Part shown: piece by piece, positions 25,903 through 35,882 of the stretch
How the letters are laid out: each line of letters opens with the position of its first letter
Numbering within the stretch: the stretch's first letter is position 1
Program-made: the position numbers and the translations under genes
Source of the DNA: Polynucleobacter sp. AP-Kolm-20A-A1
GTDB lineage: Bacteria > Pseudomonadota > Gammaproteobacteria > Burkholderiales > Burkholderiaceae
Direction of reading: 5' to 3'
NCBI RefSeq assembly: GCF_018688315.1
Contig: NZ_CP061315.1
Span: forward strand, 1,116,001 to 1,180,000
DNA length: 64,000 bases
Notes under the pieces: model-generated
The model's database searches: none
What the model was told of the DNA's origin: nothing
The model's input: the letters and a program-made list of their open reading frames with translations, nothing else

Positions 25903-25965
25903 TGCGATGCACCATTATAAAAAGAAAAATGGTGCGCTGCAAGATATTTGTACTGCACCGCACCA
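25903..25965. promoter_or_regulatory. Three TGCNNNGCACCA sites upstream of the phasin gene
   Basis: Three exact matches to TGCNNNGCACCA lie 38-100 bp upstream of the phasin ATG: TGCGATGCACCA at 25903-25914 (plus), TGCAGCGCACCA at 25930-25941 (minus) and TGCACCGCACCA at 25954-25965 (plus). Copies 2 and 3 form a 12-bp inverted repeat with one mismatch. PhaR-type repressors of phasin genes bind TGC-rich operators, so a PhaR site is the simplest explanation; that link is inference. Confidence 0.6.
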
Positions 25966-26065
25966 AATAATTGAAAAACCGCATTTTTGAGCCAAAAATC
26001 GATATTTTAGGGCGCCATGAGCTGTTGTTATTTTGCTTGGGCCATGGGAATTAGCCTAAAAGACA

Positions 26066-26090
26066 ATAAAAAACCACCCGAAGGTGGTTT
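26066..26090 (-). terminator. Rho-independent terminator after tRNA-Ser
   Basis: On the minus strand AAAACCACC-TTCG-GGTGGTTTTTTATTG forms a strong TTCG-loop hairpin 10 bp past the tRNA 3' end. It closely resembles the phasin terminator. Confidence 0.85.
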
Positions 26091-26099
26091 TTGACTACT

Positions 26100-26190
26100 T
26101 GGCGGAAGAGGCGGGATTCGAACCCGCGGTAGGCTATTAACCTACGCACGCTTTCCAGGCGTGTGACTTAAACCGCTCATCCACCCTTCC
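26100..26190 (-). tRNA. tRNA-Ser(GGA)
   Basis: 91 nt including an encoded CCA. The 7-bp acceptor stem GGAAGGG/CTCTTCC closes the cloverleaf. The anticodon loop CTGGAAA gives anticodon GGA, reading UCC/UCU. There is a long class II variable arm (GTAGGTTAATAGCCTAC) and a canonical GGTTCGAATCC T-arm. Own terminator downstream. Confidence 0.97.
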
Positions 26191-26250
26191 GTACAGTCGT
26201 TGATTATACGATTGCCGAAAGGGTTTGCCTCTAAAAGCCTATTTGGCTAG

Positions 26251-28224
26251 TTATAGAGACTCTTTGAGCTGGTCCAAGATGTGTGGGTTTTCCAAAGTTG
26301 AAGTGTCTTGAGTAACCTCTTCGCCTTTAGCGATCACACGCAATAAGCGGCGCATGATTTTGCCGGAACGGGTTTTAGGCAAGTTATCGCCAAAACGAAC
26401 GTCTTTTGGTTTAGCGATTGGGCCAATTTCTTTGCCAACCCAGTTACGCAGTTCAGTAGCAACCTTCTTCGCTTCCTCACCAGTTGGACGGCCGCCTTTG
26501 AGAACCACGAATACGCAGATTGCCTCACCGGTTAACTCATCTGGACGACCAACTACTGCCGCCTCAGCAACCAATGGGTTAGCAACTAAGCAAGATTCGA
26601 TTTCCATTGTTCCCATACGGTGACCGGAAACGTTCAACACGTCATCGATACGACCAGTAATGGTGAAGTAGCCAGTATCTTTGTTACGGATTGCGCCGTC
26701 ACCTGCAAGATACAAAGTACCGCCTAACTCTTCTGGGAAATAAGACTTCACGAAACGATCGGCATCATTCCAGATCGTACGAATCATAGAAGGCCATGGA
26801 CGTTTAACAACCAAGATACCACCCTGACCGTTTGGAACATCTACACCAGCTTCGTCAACAATTGCTGCCTGAATACCTGGCAATGGCAATGTGCATGAAC
26901 CTGGAATCATTGGTGTTGCGCCTGGCAACGGGGAGATCATGTGACCGCCAGTTTCGGTTTGCCAGAAAGTATCTGCGATTGGGCAACGTGAGCCGCCAAC
27001 GTTTTCGTAGTACCACATCCATGCTTCAGGATTGATTGGCTCGCCTACAGAACCCAAGAGACGCAATGAAGATAAGTCATAGCTCTTTGGATGCACTGCT
27101 TCGTCATTGCTTGATGCTTTGATCAATGAACGAATTGCTGTTGGTGCTGTATAGAAAATAGATGCTTTGTGTTTTTGGATCATCTCCCAGAAACGGCCAG
27201 CATTTGGATAAGTTGGAACGCCTTCAAACACAATCTCAGTAGCGCCTACTGCGAGTGGGCCATAAGTAATGTATGAGTGACCTGTTACCCAACCGATGTC
27301 AGCTGTACACCAGAACACATCGTTAGGCTTAATGTCAAAAGTCCACTTCATTGTGAGAATTGCCCACAAGAGGTAGCCACCGGTTGAATGTTGTACGCCC
27401 TTTGGCTTACCAGTCGAACCAGATGTGTAAAGAATAAACAATGGGTGCTCTGCACTTACCCACTCTGGCTCACAAGTAGTTGCTTCATTAGCAACGATTT
27501 CTTGCATCCAAACATCGCGACCAGCTTGCATCGCAACATCTGTGCCGGTGCGCTTGCTTACGATCACATGCTTAACCTTAGGGCACTCTCCAGTAGAAAG
27601 CGCTTCATCGCAAATAGCCTTCAATGGCAGAGCTTTACCGCCACGGAACTGGCCATCAGCAGTGATCACTGCAACCGCGCCAACGTCCATAATGCGATCA
27701 CGCAATGCTTGTGCGGAGAAGCCGCCAAACACAACAGAGTGAATTGCGCCGATACGAGCACACGCTTGCATCGCAACAATGCCTTCAATAGTCATTGCCA
27801 TGTAAATGATGACGCTGTCACCAGACTTAACGCCCATTTTGCGAAGTGCATTTGCCATTTTGCAAACGCGCTCGAGCATTTCTTTGTAAGTAACTTTAGT
27901 AACCGTACCGTCATCTGCTTCAAAAATGATGGCAGTCTTGTCGCCAAGGCCTGCTTCAACTTGACGATCTAAACAGTTATAAGAGGCATTTGTTGTGCCA
28001 TCTTCAAACCATTTGTAAAAAGGTGCCTTGGACTCATCCAACACTTTGGTGAATGGCTTTTTCCAATAGATATTTTCTTTAGCGAGACGACCCCAAAAGC
28101 CGTCATAATCTTTCTCAGCTTCAGCGCAAAGCTTGTTATAAGCCTCCATGCCTGGAATAGCCGCGCCCTTAACAAAATCCTCTGGTGGGTGAAATACGCG
28201 GTTTTCTTGTTTTAATGGTTCCAT
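26251..28224 (-). CDS. acs: Acetyl-CoA synthetase
   Basis: 657 residues, the usual length. Activates acetate with ATP to acetyl-AMP, then transfers it to CoA, feeding acetate into central metabolism. AMP-forming ligase motifs: [13 protein letters not shown] (P-loop-like), [57 protein letters not shown] and the C-terminal [11 protein letters not shown], whose Lys is the catalytic, acetylatable residue. The N-terminal ACS region ([16 protein letters not shown]) is intact. It is divergent from fumarase across a 187-bp control region. Confidence 0.96.
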   Translation of the reverse strand: MEPLKQENRVFHPPEDFVKGAAIPGMEAYNKLCAEAEKDYDGFWGRLAKENIYWKKPFTKVLDESKAPFYKWFEDGTTNASYNCLDRQVEAGLGDKTAIIFEADDGTVTKVTYKEMLERVCKMANALRKMGVKSGDSVIIYMAMTIEGIVAMQACARIGAIHSVVFGGFSAQALRDRIMDVGAVAVITADGQFRGGKALPLKAICDEALSTGECPKVKHVIVSKRTGTDVAMQAGRDVWMQEIVANEATTCEPEWVSAEHPLFILYTSGSTGKPKGVQHSTGGYLLWAILTMKWTFDIKPNDVFWCTADIGWVTGHSYITYGPLAVGATEIVFEGVPTYPNAGRFWEMIQKHKASIFYTAPTAIRSLIKASSNDEAVHPKSYDLSSLRLLGSVGEPINPEAWMWYYENVGGSRCPIADTFWQTETGGHMISPLPGATPMIPGSCTLPLPGIQAAIVDEAGVDVPNGQGGILVVKRPWPSMIRTIWNDADRFVKSYFPEELGGTLYLAGDGAIRNKDTGYFTITGRIDDVLNVSGHRMGTMEIESCLVANPLVAEAAVVGRPDELTGEAICVFVVLKGGRPTGEEAKKVATELRNWVGKEIGPIAKPKDVRFGDNLPKTRSGKIMRRLLRVIAKGEEVTQDTSTLENPHILDQLKESL

Positions 28225-28411
28225 GCTTCTAGGCCCTCTATCTAATAATCAATAAACTAATTAAATCTACAAATGCGCGAAAATATCGCAAAATGAAGGG
28301 TGTACGCCCTCAAGACCTTAGAAGATAAGTGAAAACACCCGGGATTTGCTCTATGGCAAACCCTTAAAATAGGGCAAACCTTACTAATAATGTGGAAATA
28401 AGCCAAAAACC
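28225..28411. promoter_or_regulatory. Divergent acs/fumarase control region
   Basis: This gap contains a near-palindrome AGGGTGTACGCCCT at 28297-28310 (two mismatched positions) and two direct copies of GGCAAACC at 28355-28362 and 28373-28380, 18 bp apart. The second copies lie just upstream of fumarase. These could be regulator sites; no assignment to a known regulator is made. Confidence 0.25.
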
Positions 28412-29935
28412 ATGACAAATATCAAACAAAACGACCTTATTCAAAGCGTTGCGGACGCATTCCAGTTCATTTCCTACTACCACCCAAAGGACTTCATTAC
28501 CGCCATGGGCAAGGCTTATGAGCTCGAACAAGGTGAAGCTGCCAAGGATGCGATCGCTCAAATTCTGACCAATAGCCGCATGTGCGCCGAAGGTCACCGC
28601 CCAATGTGTCAGGACACTGGTATTGCAGTGGTTTTCCTCAAAATCGGTATGAACGTTCAGTGGTCTGATGCCACGATGAGTGTTACTGAGATGGTGAATG
28701 AGGGTGTGCGTCGCGCTTACCTCAACCCAGACAATATGCTGCGCGCTTCAGTATTGACTGATCCTGCAGGCAAACGTAAAAACACAGGCGATAACACCCC
28801 TGCTGTTGTCCATTACGAAATCGTTCCCGGCGATGATGTTGAAGTCATTTGCGCTGCCAAAGGTGGTGGCTCAGAGAACAAGGCCAAGATGGTCATGCTC
28901 AACCCTTCTGACTCTATTGTGGATTGGGTTCTGAAAACTGTTCCGACCATGGGCGCTGGCTGGTGCCCTCCCGGCATCCTTGGCATCGGTATTGGCGGCA
29001 CACCAGAAAAAGCCATGTTGATGGCTAAAGAATCTTTAATGGGTCCGGTCGACATTCAAGAGCTGATCGCTCGTGGCGCGAAGACTCGTGCTGAAGAGTT
29101 GCGCTTAGAACTCTACGAGAAAGTAAACAAGCTGGGTATTGGTGCACAAGGCCTCGGTGGTTTAGCTACTGTTCTCGATATCAAGATTATGGAATACCCA
29201 ACGCACGCTGCTTCATTGCCAGTGGCGATGATTCCGAACTGTGCTGCCACCCGTCACGTGCACTTCCACTTACACGGCGATGGTCCTGCAAAATTAGAGA
29301 AGCCTTCCCTCTCTGATTGGCCAGATGTCACATGGACACCAGATACCAAGAAATCTAAACGCGTTAATTTAGATACCCTGACAGCAGCAGAAGTAGCCAG
29401 CTGGAAACCAGGTGAAACCTTATTGTTGAACGGCAAGATTTTGACTGGCCGTGATGCAGCGCATAAGCGTATTCAAGACATGCTCGCCAAAGGCGAAGAA
29501 TTGCCAGTGAGCTTTAAAGACCGCGTGATCTATTACGTTGGCCCAGTAGATCCAGTTCGTGAAGAAGCGGTTGGTCCTGCAGGTCCTACTACTGCAACAC
29601 GCATGGATAAGTTCACCGAGATGATGCTTGCGAAGACCGGCTTGATCTCCATGATCGGTAAAGCAGAACGTGGTCCAGTTGCGATTGAAGCAATCAAGAA
29701 ACATAAGTCTGCCTACCTGATGGCTGTTGGTGGCGCCGCTTACTTAGTGTCTAAGGCAATCCAGACTTCTAAAGTGGTTGGCTTTGCTGATTTAGGCATG
29801 GAAGCGATTTATGAATTCGATGTCAAAGACATGCCGGTAACAGTTGCCGTGAACTCAGAAGGCATCTCGATGCATGAGACTGGTCCTAAAGAGTGGCAAG
29901 CCAAAATTGCTGGTATTCCAGTAAAGATTGCTTAA
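28412..29935 (+). CDS. fumA: Class I fumarate hydratase ([4Fe-4S])
   Basis: 507 residues, the fused alpha+beta form. Interconverts fumarate and malate in the TCA cycle. The alpha half has cluster cysteine contexts GHRPMCQDTGIAVVF, GAGWCPPGILGIGIGGT and MIPNCAATRHVHFHL. The beta half carries KTGLISMIGKAERGP, VGGAAYLVSKAI and DLGMEAIYEFDVKDMPV. Class I enzymes are oxygen-sensitive and unrelated to class II FumC. murI begins 19 bp downstream and may be co-transcribed. Confidence 0.93.
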   Translation: MTNIKQNDLIQSVADAFQFISYYHPKDFITAMGKAYELEQGEAAKDAIAQILTNSRMCAEGHRPMCQDTGIAVVFLKIGMNVQWSDATMSVTEMVNEGVRRAYLNPDNMLRASVLTDPAGKRKNTGDNTPAVVHYEIVPGDDVEVICAAKGGGSENKAKMVMLNPSDSIVDWVLKTVPTMGAGWCPPGILGIGIGGTPEKAMLMAKESLMGPVDIQELIARGAKTRAEELRLELYEKVNKLGIGAQGLGGLATVLDIKIMEYPTHAASLPVAMIPNCAATRHVHFHLHGDGPAKLEKPSLSDWPDVTWTPDTKKSKRVNLDTLTAAEVASWKPGETLLLNGKILTGRDAAHKRIQDMLAKGEELPVSFKDRVIYYVGPVDPVREEAVGPAGPTTATRMDKFTEMMLAKTGLISMIGKAERGPVAIEAIKKHKSAYLMAVGGAAYLVSKAIQTSKVVGFADLGMEAIYEFDVKDMPVTVAVNSEGISMHETGPKEWQAKIAGIPVKIA

Positions 29936-29953
29936 GAACTTACTGGCCCGACA

Positions 29954-30769
29954 TTGGCTCTCATAGGAGTATTTGACTCTGGCGTTGGAGGCTTATCCAT
30001 TTTGGATGAGTCTTTGCGCCAGCTTCCGCAGCATGATTACATCTATCTAGCGGATTCTGCCAACGCACCCTATGGCGAGAGATCGAGCGATTGGATTGCG
30101 CAGCGCAGTCTTGCTTTATGCCAATACTTAGCGAGTCAGGGTTGCGATGCCATCGTAGTCGCCTGCAATACGGCGACTGCTGAAGCGATCAAACAGATTC
30201 GTGCTGATATTTCTATTCCAGTCATCGGCGTAGAGCCGGGCATTAAACCTGCTTCCATGAAAACCCAAAATGGCATTGTGGGTGTCTTAGCCACTGAAGC
30301 TACTTTAAAGAGCGACAAGTTCAATGCGCTGTTGGCAACGCTGCCCGGCAATTGCCAGTTCATCAAGCAATCGGGTGCTGGCCTTGTTCCCTTGATTGAA
30401 GCAGGCAAGGCCGATAGTGAAGAAACATTTGAGTTATTGGCAAAACATTTAGAGCCGATTCAAGATGCGGGTTCAGATACCTTGGTGCTAGGCTGTACCC
30501 ACTACCCTTTCTTGCGAAAATCTATTCGCAAATTGTTGGGTGACTCCATCAGCCTAATTGATACCAGTGATGCGGTAGTAAGGCAACTCAAAAGACAGCT
30601 GGAATCAATCAATCAGTCGGTTGATGCAACTGGCAAGGGCTCGGTTACATTTGTCAGCAGCAAAGACGGCCCTGCACTTTTAAATATGGCACAAGATCTT
30701 TTATCTGCCGATTTAAATCTGCATGCACTAGAAACAAAAGCATTGGGCGCTGTATTGGGTGGCGTGTAA
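29954..30769 (+). CDS. murI: Glutamate racemase
   Basis: 271 residues. Makes D-glutamate for peptidoglycan. It begins with a TTG codon, giving ALIGVFDSGVGGLSIL, since no in-frame ATG lies between the fumarase stop and the conserved start. Catalytic acid/base pair: Cys in VVACNTATA and Cys in LGCTHYPFL. Substrate-binding segments are YLADSANAPYGER and GVEPGIKPA. The stop overlaps the tonB start as TAATG. Confidence 0.94.
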   Translation: MALIGVFDSGVGGLSILDESLRQLPQHDYIYLADSANAPYGERSSDWIAQRSLALCQYLASQGCDAIVVACNTATAEAIKQIRADISIPVIGVEPGIKPASMKTQNGIVGVLATEATLKSDKFNALLATLPGNCQFIKQSGAGLVPLIEAGKADSEETFELLAKHLEPIQDAGSDTLVLGCTHYPFLRKSIRKLLGDSISLIDTSDAVVRQLKRQLESINQSVDATGKGSVTFVSSKDGPALLNMAQDLLSADLNLHALETKALGAVLGGV

Positions 30770-31452
30770 TGAGCGCTTTTTTAGACAAGATCTCTTCTCA
30801 CCTACCGTTTAATAAAACGGAACGCATCATCATTGGTATTGTGATTTTGCTGCATGCTTTACCCGCACTAGATCTTTTGCATTGGAGTGCTCCACCCCCC
30901 AAAATGGATGACACGCGTGTCATGGCCAATTTAGTAAGCCCAGATACTGCAGGTCAAAAAGCGGCTGCTCCAGCTCCTGTTCCTCCCCCAAAGCCGAAGC
31001 AAGAGCCGAAGAAAAAGCCGCCCGAGAAGACTACTGAAAAGCCTTCGCCTACCCAAGCTCAATCAAACCCAACCCCACAAAGTCAGCAGCAAAAAAGTGA
31101 GTCTCAGACTCAAAATGCTTCTGTAGCGCCAGCAACCAGCGGCGGGGCTAGTGGCACACCCATTCAGACGGACATTGGTAAACTGGTCGTTGTATATCAG
31201 CCTGATGCGGATGCTTATTACCCTTCGTTCTCCAAGAGATCTGGCGAACAAGGAACCGTGGTTGTACGTTTGATTATTTCTGAAACAGGTGAGGTCGAGG
31301 ATGTTGCTATATTGCAATCAAGCGCCTTCCCTAGACTCGATCGTGCAGCCACTGATATTGGCAGACGTTACCGCTTTAAACCTTTTTTGGTGAATGGCTC
31401 ACCTCAACGAATTTCCACCAATCTCTTAATTAAATTTAATCTTAAGAATTAA
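30769..31452 (+). CDS. tonB: TonB energy-transducing protein
   Basis: 227 residues. An N-terminal membrane anchor (IIIGIVILLHALPALDLL) is followed by a proline/lysine-rich spacer (PPPKPKQEPKKKPPEKTTEK) that spans the periplasm. The C-terminal TonB domain reads YYPSFSKRSGEQGTVVVRLI, VEDVAILQSSAFPRLDRAA and YRFKPFLVNG. It transmits proton-motive force from ExbBD to outer-membrane receptors. It heads tonB-exbB-exbD; no TonB-dependent receptor is in the window. Confidence 0.92.
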   Translation: MSAFLDKISSHLPFNKTERIIIGIVILLHALPALDLLHWSAPPPKMDDTRVMANLVSPDTAGQKAAAPAPVPPPKPKQEPKKKPPEKTTEKPSPTQAQSNPTPQSQQQKSESQTQNASVAPATSGGASGTPIQTDIGKLVVVYQPDADAYYPSFSKRSGEQGTVVVRLIISETGEVEDVAILQSSAFPRLDRAATDIGRRYRFKPFLVNGSPQRISTNLLIKFNLKN

Positions 31453-31457
31453 TCATT

Positions 31458-32150
31458 ATGAATACACCATTTGGCATTGCAAATCTTTGGCTCGAAGGAG
31501 ATGCAATTACTCGCTTTGTAGCATTGGTACTTTTAACAAGTTCGATCGTAACTTGGGTGATTTTGCTAACCCGCCTATGGGATCTGCGCAATCTACGAAA
31601 ACTCAAGCCTGAACTCGAAAAGTTCTGGCACGCTACTTCTTTTGAGCAAGGCATTCAGTCATTCTCTGATCATGCCAACAACCCTTACTATCAGATTGCG
31701 AGATCAGCAACCAAGGCTTCAGCGCACCACCAAAGCCAATCAAGCAATCACCGCGAACTATTGCAAACCTTAAATTACTCTGAGTGGATGGCCAGAAGCG
31801 TTAAGAACAGTATTGATGGCATTGCAGCAGGACTTCAAAAGGGCCTCACCTTTTTAGGTTCAACCGGTGCAATTGCTCCTTTCGTTGGTCTGTTTGGTAC
31901 CGTGTGGGGCATCTACCATGCCTTGATTTCCATTAGTAGCTCAGGCAGTGCTCAGATTGATCAAGTGGCTGGCCCAATTGGCGAGGCACTCATCATGACG
32001 GCCCTTGGTTTGGCAGTGGCAATTCCAGCGGTATTGGGTTTTAACGCGCTAAACCGTGCAAACAAATTATTTGTCGCTGATCTCAATCGCTTTGGTAATG
32101 ACTTGTTAGCGTATTTTGTGACTGGCGCACGCGTTAACTCCGGGGAATAA
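31458..32150 (+). CDS. exbB: ExbB proton-channel subunit
   Basis: 230 residues of the MotA/TolQ/ExbB family. Three transmembrane segments: ALVLLTSSIVTWVILLTRLW near the N-terminus, then FLGSTGAIAPFVGLFGTVWG and EALIMTALGLAVAIPAVLGF. The long cytoplasmic loop lies between the first two. The signature IAPFVGLFGTVWGI is unambiguous. The gene lies 5 bp after tonB and 2 bp before exbD. Confidence 0.94.
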   Translation: MNTPFGIANLWLEGDAITRFVALVLLTSSIVTWVILLTRLWDLRNLRKLKPELEKFWHATSFEQGIQSFSDHANNPYYQIARSATKASAHHQSQSSNHRELLQTLNYSEWMARSVKNSIDGIAAGLQKGLTFLGSTGAIAPFVGLFGTVWGIYHALISISSSGSAQIDQVAGPIGEALIMTALGLAVAIPAVLGFNALNRANKLFVADLNRFGNDLLAYFVTGARVNSGE

Positions 32151-32152
32151 GA

Positions 32153-32566
32153 ATGTCTTTTCACATTCAAGACGACCAAGGCGATGATGGCATCATGGCC
32201 GAGATCAACATGACTCCTATGGTGGATATCATGTTGGTGCTATTGATTATCTTCATCATCACCCTGCCCGTTATCCAACAAGCAGTCAAGGTGGAATTGC
32301 CTAAGGCTAATAGCGTACGCAATGAAGTTAAGCCGGAGTCCGTGCAACTATCAATTGATGCGAATGGTCAAATCTTTTGGAATAGCACCGCGATTGATCT
32401 CAAAACCTTCGATGGCTATGCTGAGAAAGCTGCACAAAAGGATCCGCAACCTGAGATTAACTTGCGTGCAGATAAATCTGTTAAGTATGAATATGTAGCG
32501 CAAGTGCTCGCAGCCTCACGCAGAGCGGGCCTAACTAAACTTGGATTTGTAACCGAACCTAATTAA
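32153..32566 (+). CDS. exbD: ExbD proton-channel subunit
   Basis: 137 residues. A single transmembrane helix contains the conserved proton-carrying aspartate (NMTPMVDIMLVLLIIFI). The periplasmic domain has the ExbD/TolR ending RADKSVKYEYVAQVLAASR, RAGLTKLGFVTEP. It completes the TonB motor operon and starts 2 bp after exbB. Confidence 0.94.
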   Translation: MSFHIQDDQGDDGIMAEINMTPMVDIMLVLLIIFIITLPVIQQAVKVELPKANSVRNEVKPESVQLSIDANGQIFWNSTAIDLKTFDGYAEKAAQKDPQPEINLRADKSVKYEYVAQVLAASRRAGLTKLGFVTEPN

Positions 32567-32592
32567 ACGGATTTGGTGTTTTATTTGGTCTT

Positions 32593-33060
32593 TTATTTAG
32601 CTCTATAGGGCATCTTGGAAGGGAAGCATGTCTCTTCGCTGGTATGAGTGCCATTGCCGATGGTTGCCCCCAAGATACCTCCCTGTATTTTCTCGACCTT
32701 CTTAAATTTACCGGTAACTGGATCAAGTGTAATGTTTGTCACTACAGTTCCAGCCGGATATGAAACGCCCATAATTTCTTCTGGTTCAAACTTGGCTTCT
32801 ATTAAGATCAAAATGTTGGGGCGCGCAAGCGTGACACTTTTAACAGTTTGTATTCCGAAACCATCCGCCTGATCCAAGTCGCGATCATCTAAAAATACTT
32901 TAGCTTTTTGGGTGCCAGAAGCGAGTGAAATTTTCATCTCGTAATCTTCGGTGTAGCCTTTTTCAGAACGCTTGCAGTTGAACTCAAGGACATCAACAGC
33001 CCACGCAGAAGCAGATGACAGAACTAAGCAAGAGCAAATGAGGCGGCGGATGAAATTCAT
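32593..33060 (-). CDS. Secreted protein of unknown function
   Basis: About 155 residues from the ATG at 33060, which gives a clean signal peptide (FIRRLICSCLVLSSASAWA). The mature part is predicted beta-rich (ALARPNILILIEAKFEPEE-like strands) with cysteines near each end (EFNCKRSEKGY; ETCFPSKMPYRAK). I do not recognise the family. It converges with exbD and lies 69 bp downstream of tRNA-Leu on the same strand. Confidence 0.6.
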   Translation of the reverse strand: MNFIRRLICSCLVLSSASAWAVDVLEFNCKRSEKGYTEDYEMKISLASGTQKAKVFLDDRDLDQADGFGIQTVKSVTLARPNILILIEAKFEPEEIMGVSYPAGTVVTNITLDPVTGKFKKVEKIQGGILGATIGNGTHTSEETCFPSKMPYRAK

Positions 33061-33128
33061 AAGATAGAGAATAAGGTAAACCAAGGCGTGGACGCAGTGG
33101 ATACAGTGCGACTTACCCGATATATTGA

Positions 33129-33217
33129 TGGTGCCCGAGGCCGGAATCGAACCGGCACGACTTTTTTGAGTCGGCAGATTTTAAATCTGCTGTGTCTACC
33201 GATTTCACCACTCGGGC
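33129..33217 (-). tRNA. tRNA-Leu(UAA)
   Basis: 89 nt with encoded CCA. Acceptor stem GCCCGAG/CTCGGGC. Anticodon loop TTTAAAA gives UAA, reading UUA/UUG. Long class II variable arm (CGACTCAAAAAAGTCG) and T-arm GGTTCGATTCC. Nothing else of note lies in the flanks. Confidence 0.97.
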
Positions 33218-33350
33218 TCGCACTAGCAGATAACTGCAGCGCTAAATAAATCAAGACAAGCGAAATTTTAGCATGCAAGCCCAAATAGGCACGGGAAACC
33301 CCCATCTTGCGGCCCCAGGCTTATCCCGCCAAAACCACTAAAATATTCGA

Positions 33351-35807
33351 ATGAAATCGACTGCCAATCCGGCCGGACTCCGCAAACTCTTGCGCCCCCT
33401 TATTTGGGTGCTGGGAATAAGCATCGTCGCCCTACTTGCAGTTGTGATTCTTTATCTTTCTTCCGCAAAATCCAACCCCTCCGGAAAGCGCATCATCAAG
33501 GGGATTGGTGACTCTGTTGTTATTACATTTGATGAGTCCGATATCCCGCACATCAAAGCCAATAGCCAAGCAGATGCGCTGTTTGCTCTTGGATATCTGC
33601 ACGCCTCAGAGCGTTCCTGGCAATTAGAAATGAATCGTCGCATTGCTAGCGGTCGCCTTTCTGAAATCTTAGGTCAAGAAACCGTCAGCATTGATCGCTT
33701 CATTCGCACACTAGGAATTAAGCGTGCCGCTGAGCATCAATTTGATCGCTACCCTGTTTCAGCAAAGCGTCTCTTGCAGGCATACGCTGATGGTGTGAAC
33801 GCAGGCAACGCCCAACTAGGTTGGGCACTTCCCATTGAATACTTTTTGACTGGCTCAAAACCAGGTCACTGGTCTCCTACTGATAGCGTGGCCTGGATGT
33901 TGATGATGGCTTACGACCTTGGTGGCAATTGGAATAAAGAATTGCAACGCCTTGAGCTATCTCAATTTCTGACTACCAAGCAAATTTGGGAGGTCATGCC
34001 ATCTTTTGAGAACGACCCCGTCAGCAACGTCGATTTTGCAAAAATGTATCGCGAGCTAAAGGTGTTTAGCCAGACCGACAGACAACCAGTCAACCGCTCT
34101 AAAAACCTCCCCACTACTGAGCTGTCTGGCCTTGACCTTGCAGGTGCTACGGATGGCGTGGGCTCAAATAACTGGGCTTTGAGTGGCAAACTCACTGCCA
34201 GCGGCAAGCCCTTATTGGCCAATGACCCCCATTTAGGTTTATCTGCGCCAGCAATTTGGTACTTTGCCCACATCGATGCTCCTGGGCTCAATGTGATTGG
34301 TGGAACCCTTCCTGGAATTCCGGCAATTGTTTTGGGGAGAACGGATAAATTTGCGTGGAGTTTTACTAACACCAATCCCGATGTCCAAGATTTATACATC
34401 GAGCAAATTGATTCCAAAAACCCGGGGATGTATCGCGGACCCGATGGACTACTGCCATTTAAAGTGCGCCAAGAAATTATTGATGTCAAAGGATCACCCT
34501 CCATTACCTTCTTAATTAAAGAAACGCGTCATGGGCCAGTGATCTCCGACTCCTATGCAAGAGCAAAGAAAGCAATTGATACTGATCGCTATGCTCTAGC
34601 GCTTCGCTGGACTGCGCTTGATGTTGAGAATCAATCGGTTGTGGGTCTCTTAGAAATGAATCGCGCAAAAGATTTGGATTCGCTTAAATTAGCCCTGCGC
34701 AAAAACTATGCGCCTATGCAAAATGTGGTGATGGCTGATAGTGATGGAAACATTGCCTATCAAGCTGCCGGTGTAGCGCCTAAGCGCTTGCTCCACCACG
34801 GACTCTATGGTGTAGCACCAGCACCCGGATGGGAAAAGCAAAATGATTGGAATGGCTATGTTCCATTTGATCATTTGCCATCAAGTAACAACCCTGAGCA
34901 AGGGTGGATCGCTACAGCTAATCAAAGAATTATCTCTAGTAACGACCCTAACCCACTGACTGGGGACTGGGATCTTTCAGCCCGCTACGACCGAATTTCC
35001 GATTTAATTAAATCCAGAAACAGTCATGACCTGGAATATATGAAAACTATGCAGGGTGATACGCTCTCGCTAACCTCGCTCCCCCTGCTGCCGCTCTTTA
35101 AATCGAGCCAACCAAGCCATCCACTGGCAGCGCAAGCGCTTGAACTTGCCCAAAGCTTTGATGGTGACATGACGGTCAACAGTCCTGGCGCGCTCCTGTT
35201 TAATGCTTGGGCAGATCATCTCACTCGAAATCTATTCTCAAGATTGAGTTATTTATTTACCGAGAATTATGGCAACCGCAATTACCGTGGCGCACTAATT
35301 GCACAGCTTCAAAATCCGAATAGTCCTTGGTGTGATGATGCAAAAACACCGACAGTAGAAACTTGTCCCGAGTCATCGAACAAGGCTTTTGATAAAGCTT
35401 TGGAATATCTATCTAAGGAGTATGGCAACGATCCTAAGAAGTGGTCCTGGGGTCAAGCACATACAGCCACTTCAGAACATCGCCCGATTAGCAAGGTTCC
35501 CCTGCTTGGCAAACTATTTAACATCACGACGCCTTTTCCTGGCGATAGTAATACCGTGAACGTTGGAAGACTAGAGTTACTTCGCTCCAGCAATCCCTAT
35601 GAAACCGTACAGGCCCCAAGCATGCGCGCGGTTTATGACTTTGCTGATCTTGAAAAATCGATCTTTATTTACCAAACAGGCCAATCTGGCTGGGTGCAAA
35701 GTACGCTATATCGCAATATGAATTCGCTTTGGGCTAGCAACCAGTACCTCCCACTGCAAATGAAGCCTGAGAACACCAAGCGCCAGCTTGAGCTCAACAA
35801 CCGATAA
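33351..35807 (+). CDS. Penicillin acylase-family N-terminal nucleophile hydrolase
   Basis: 818 residues. An N-terminal membrane segment (LLRPLIWVLGISIVALLAVV) anchors or exports it. An alpha-chain region with GYLHASERSWQLEMNRRIASG and GVNAG is followed by the autocatalytic cleavage site at Gly271-Ser272 (GVGSNNWALSG), where Ser272 becomes the nucleophile. Beta-chain motifs include LLANDPHLGLSAPAIWYFAH, GTLPGIPAIVLGRTDKFAWS, and Asn in ATANQRI. The family cleaves amide bonds of penicillins, acyl-homoserine lactones or other N-acyl compounds; the substrate here cannot be told. Confidence 0.88.
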   Translation: MKSTANPAGLRKLLRPLIWVLGISIVALLAVVILYLSSAKSNPSGKRIIKGIGDSVVITFDESDIPHIKANSQADALFALGYLHASERSWQLEMNRRIASGRLSEILGQETVSIDRFIRTLGIKRAAEHQFDRYPVSAKRLLQAYADGVNAGNAQLGWALPIEYFLTGSKPGHWSPTDSVAWMLMMAYDLGGNWNKELQRLELSQFLTTKQIWEVMPSFENDPVSNVDFAKMYRELKVFSQTDRQPVNRSKNLPTTELSGLDLAGATDGVGSNNWALSGKLTASGKPLLANDPHLGLSAPAIWYFAHIDAPGLNVIGGTLPGIPAIVLGRTDKFAWSFTNTNPDVQDLYIEQIDSKNPGMYRGPDGLLPFKVRQEIIDVKGSPSITFLIKETRHGPVISDSYARAKKAIDTDRYALALRWTALDVENQSVVGLLEMNRAKDLDSLKLALRKNYAPMQNVVMADSDGNIAYQAAGVAPKRLLHHGLYGVAPAPGWEKQNDWNGYVPFDHLPSSNNPEQGWIATANQRIISSNDPNPLTGDWDLSARYDRISDLIKSRNSHDLEYMKTMQGDTLSLTSLPLLPLFKSSQPSHPLAAQALELAQSFDGDMTVNSPGALLFNAWADHLTRNLFSRLSYLFTENYGNRNYRGALIAQLQNPNSPWCDDAKTPTVETCPESSNKAFDKALEYLSKEYGNDPKKWSWGQAHTATSEHRPISKVPLLGKLFNITTPFPGDSNTVNVGRLELLRSSNPYETVQAPSMRAVYDFADLEKSIFIYQTGQSGWVQSTLYRNMNSLWASNQYLPLQMKPENTKRQLELNNR

Positions 35808-35882
35808 AAGCACCTCCAGCGCCTTTTTCAGGCGCTAAAATACGGTATTCGATTGAAATCGTCGCCATTTAAGGATTCTGCA

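Noticed and set aside
27388..27972. Open frame of 194 codons on the plus strand inside acs
   Set aside because: Antisense to a complete, well-conserved acetyl-CoA synthetase; Cys/His/Asn-rich composition typical of shadow frames.
35818..35836. Hairpin AGCGCC-N7-GGCGCT after the acylase gene
   Set aside because: No T-run follows on either strand; too weak to call.
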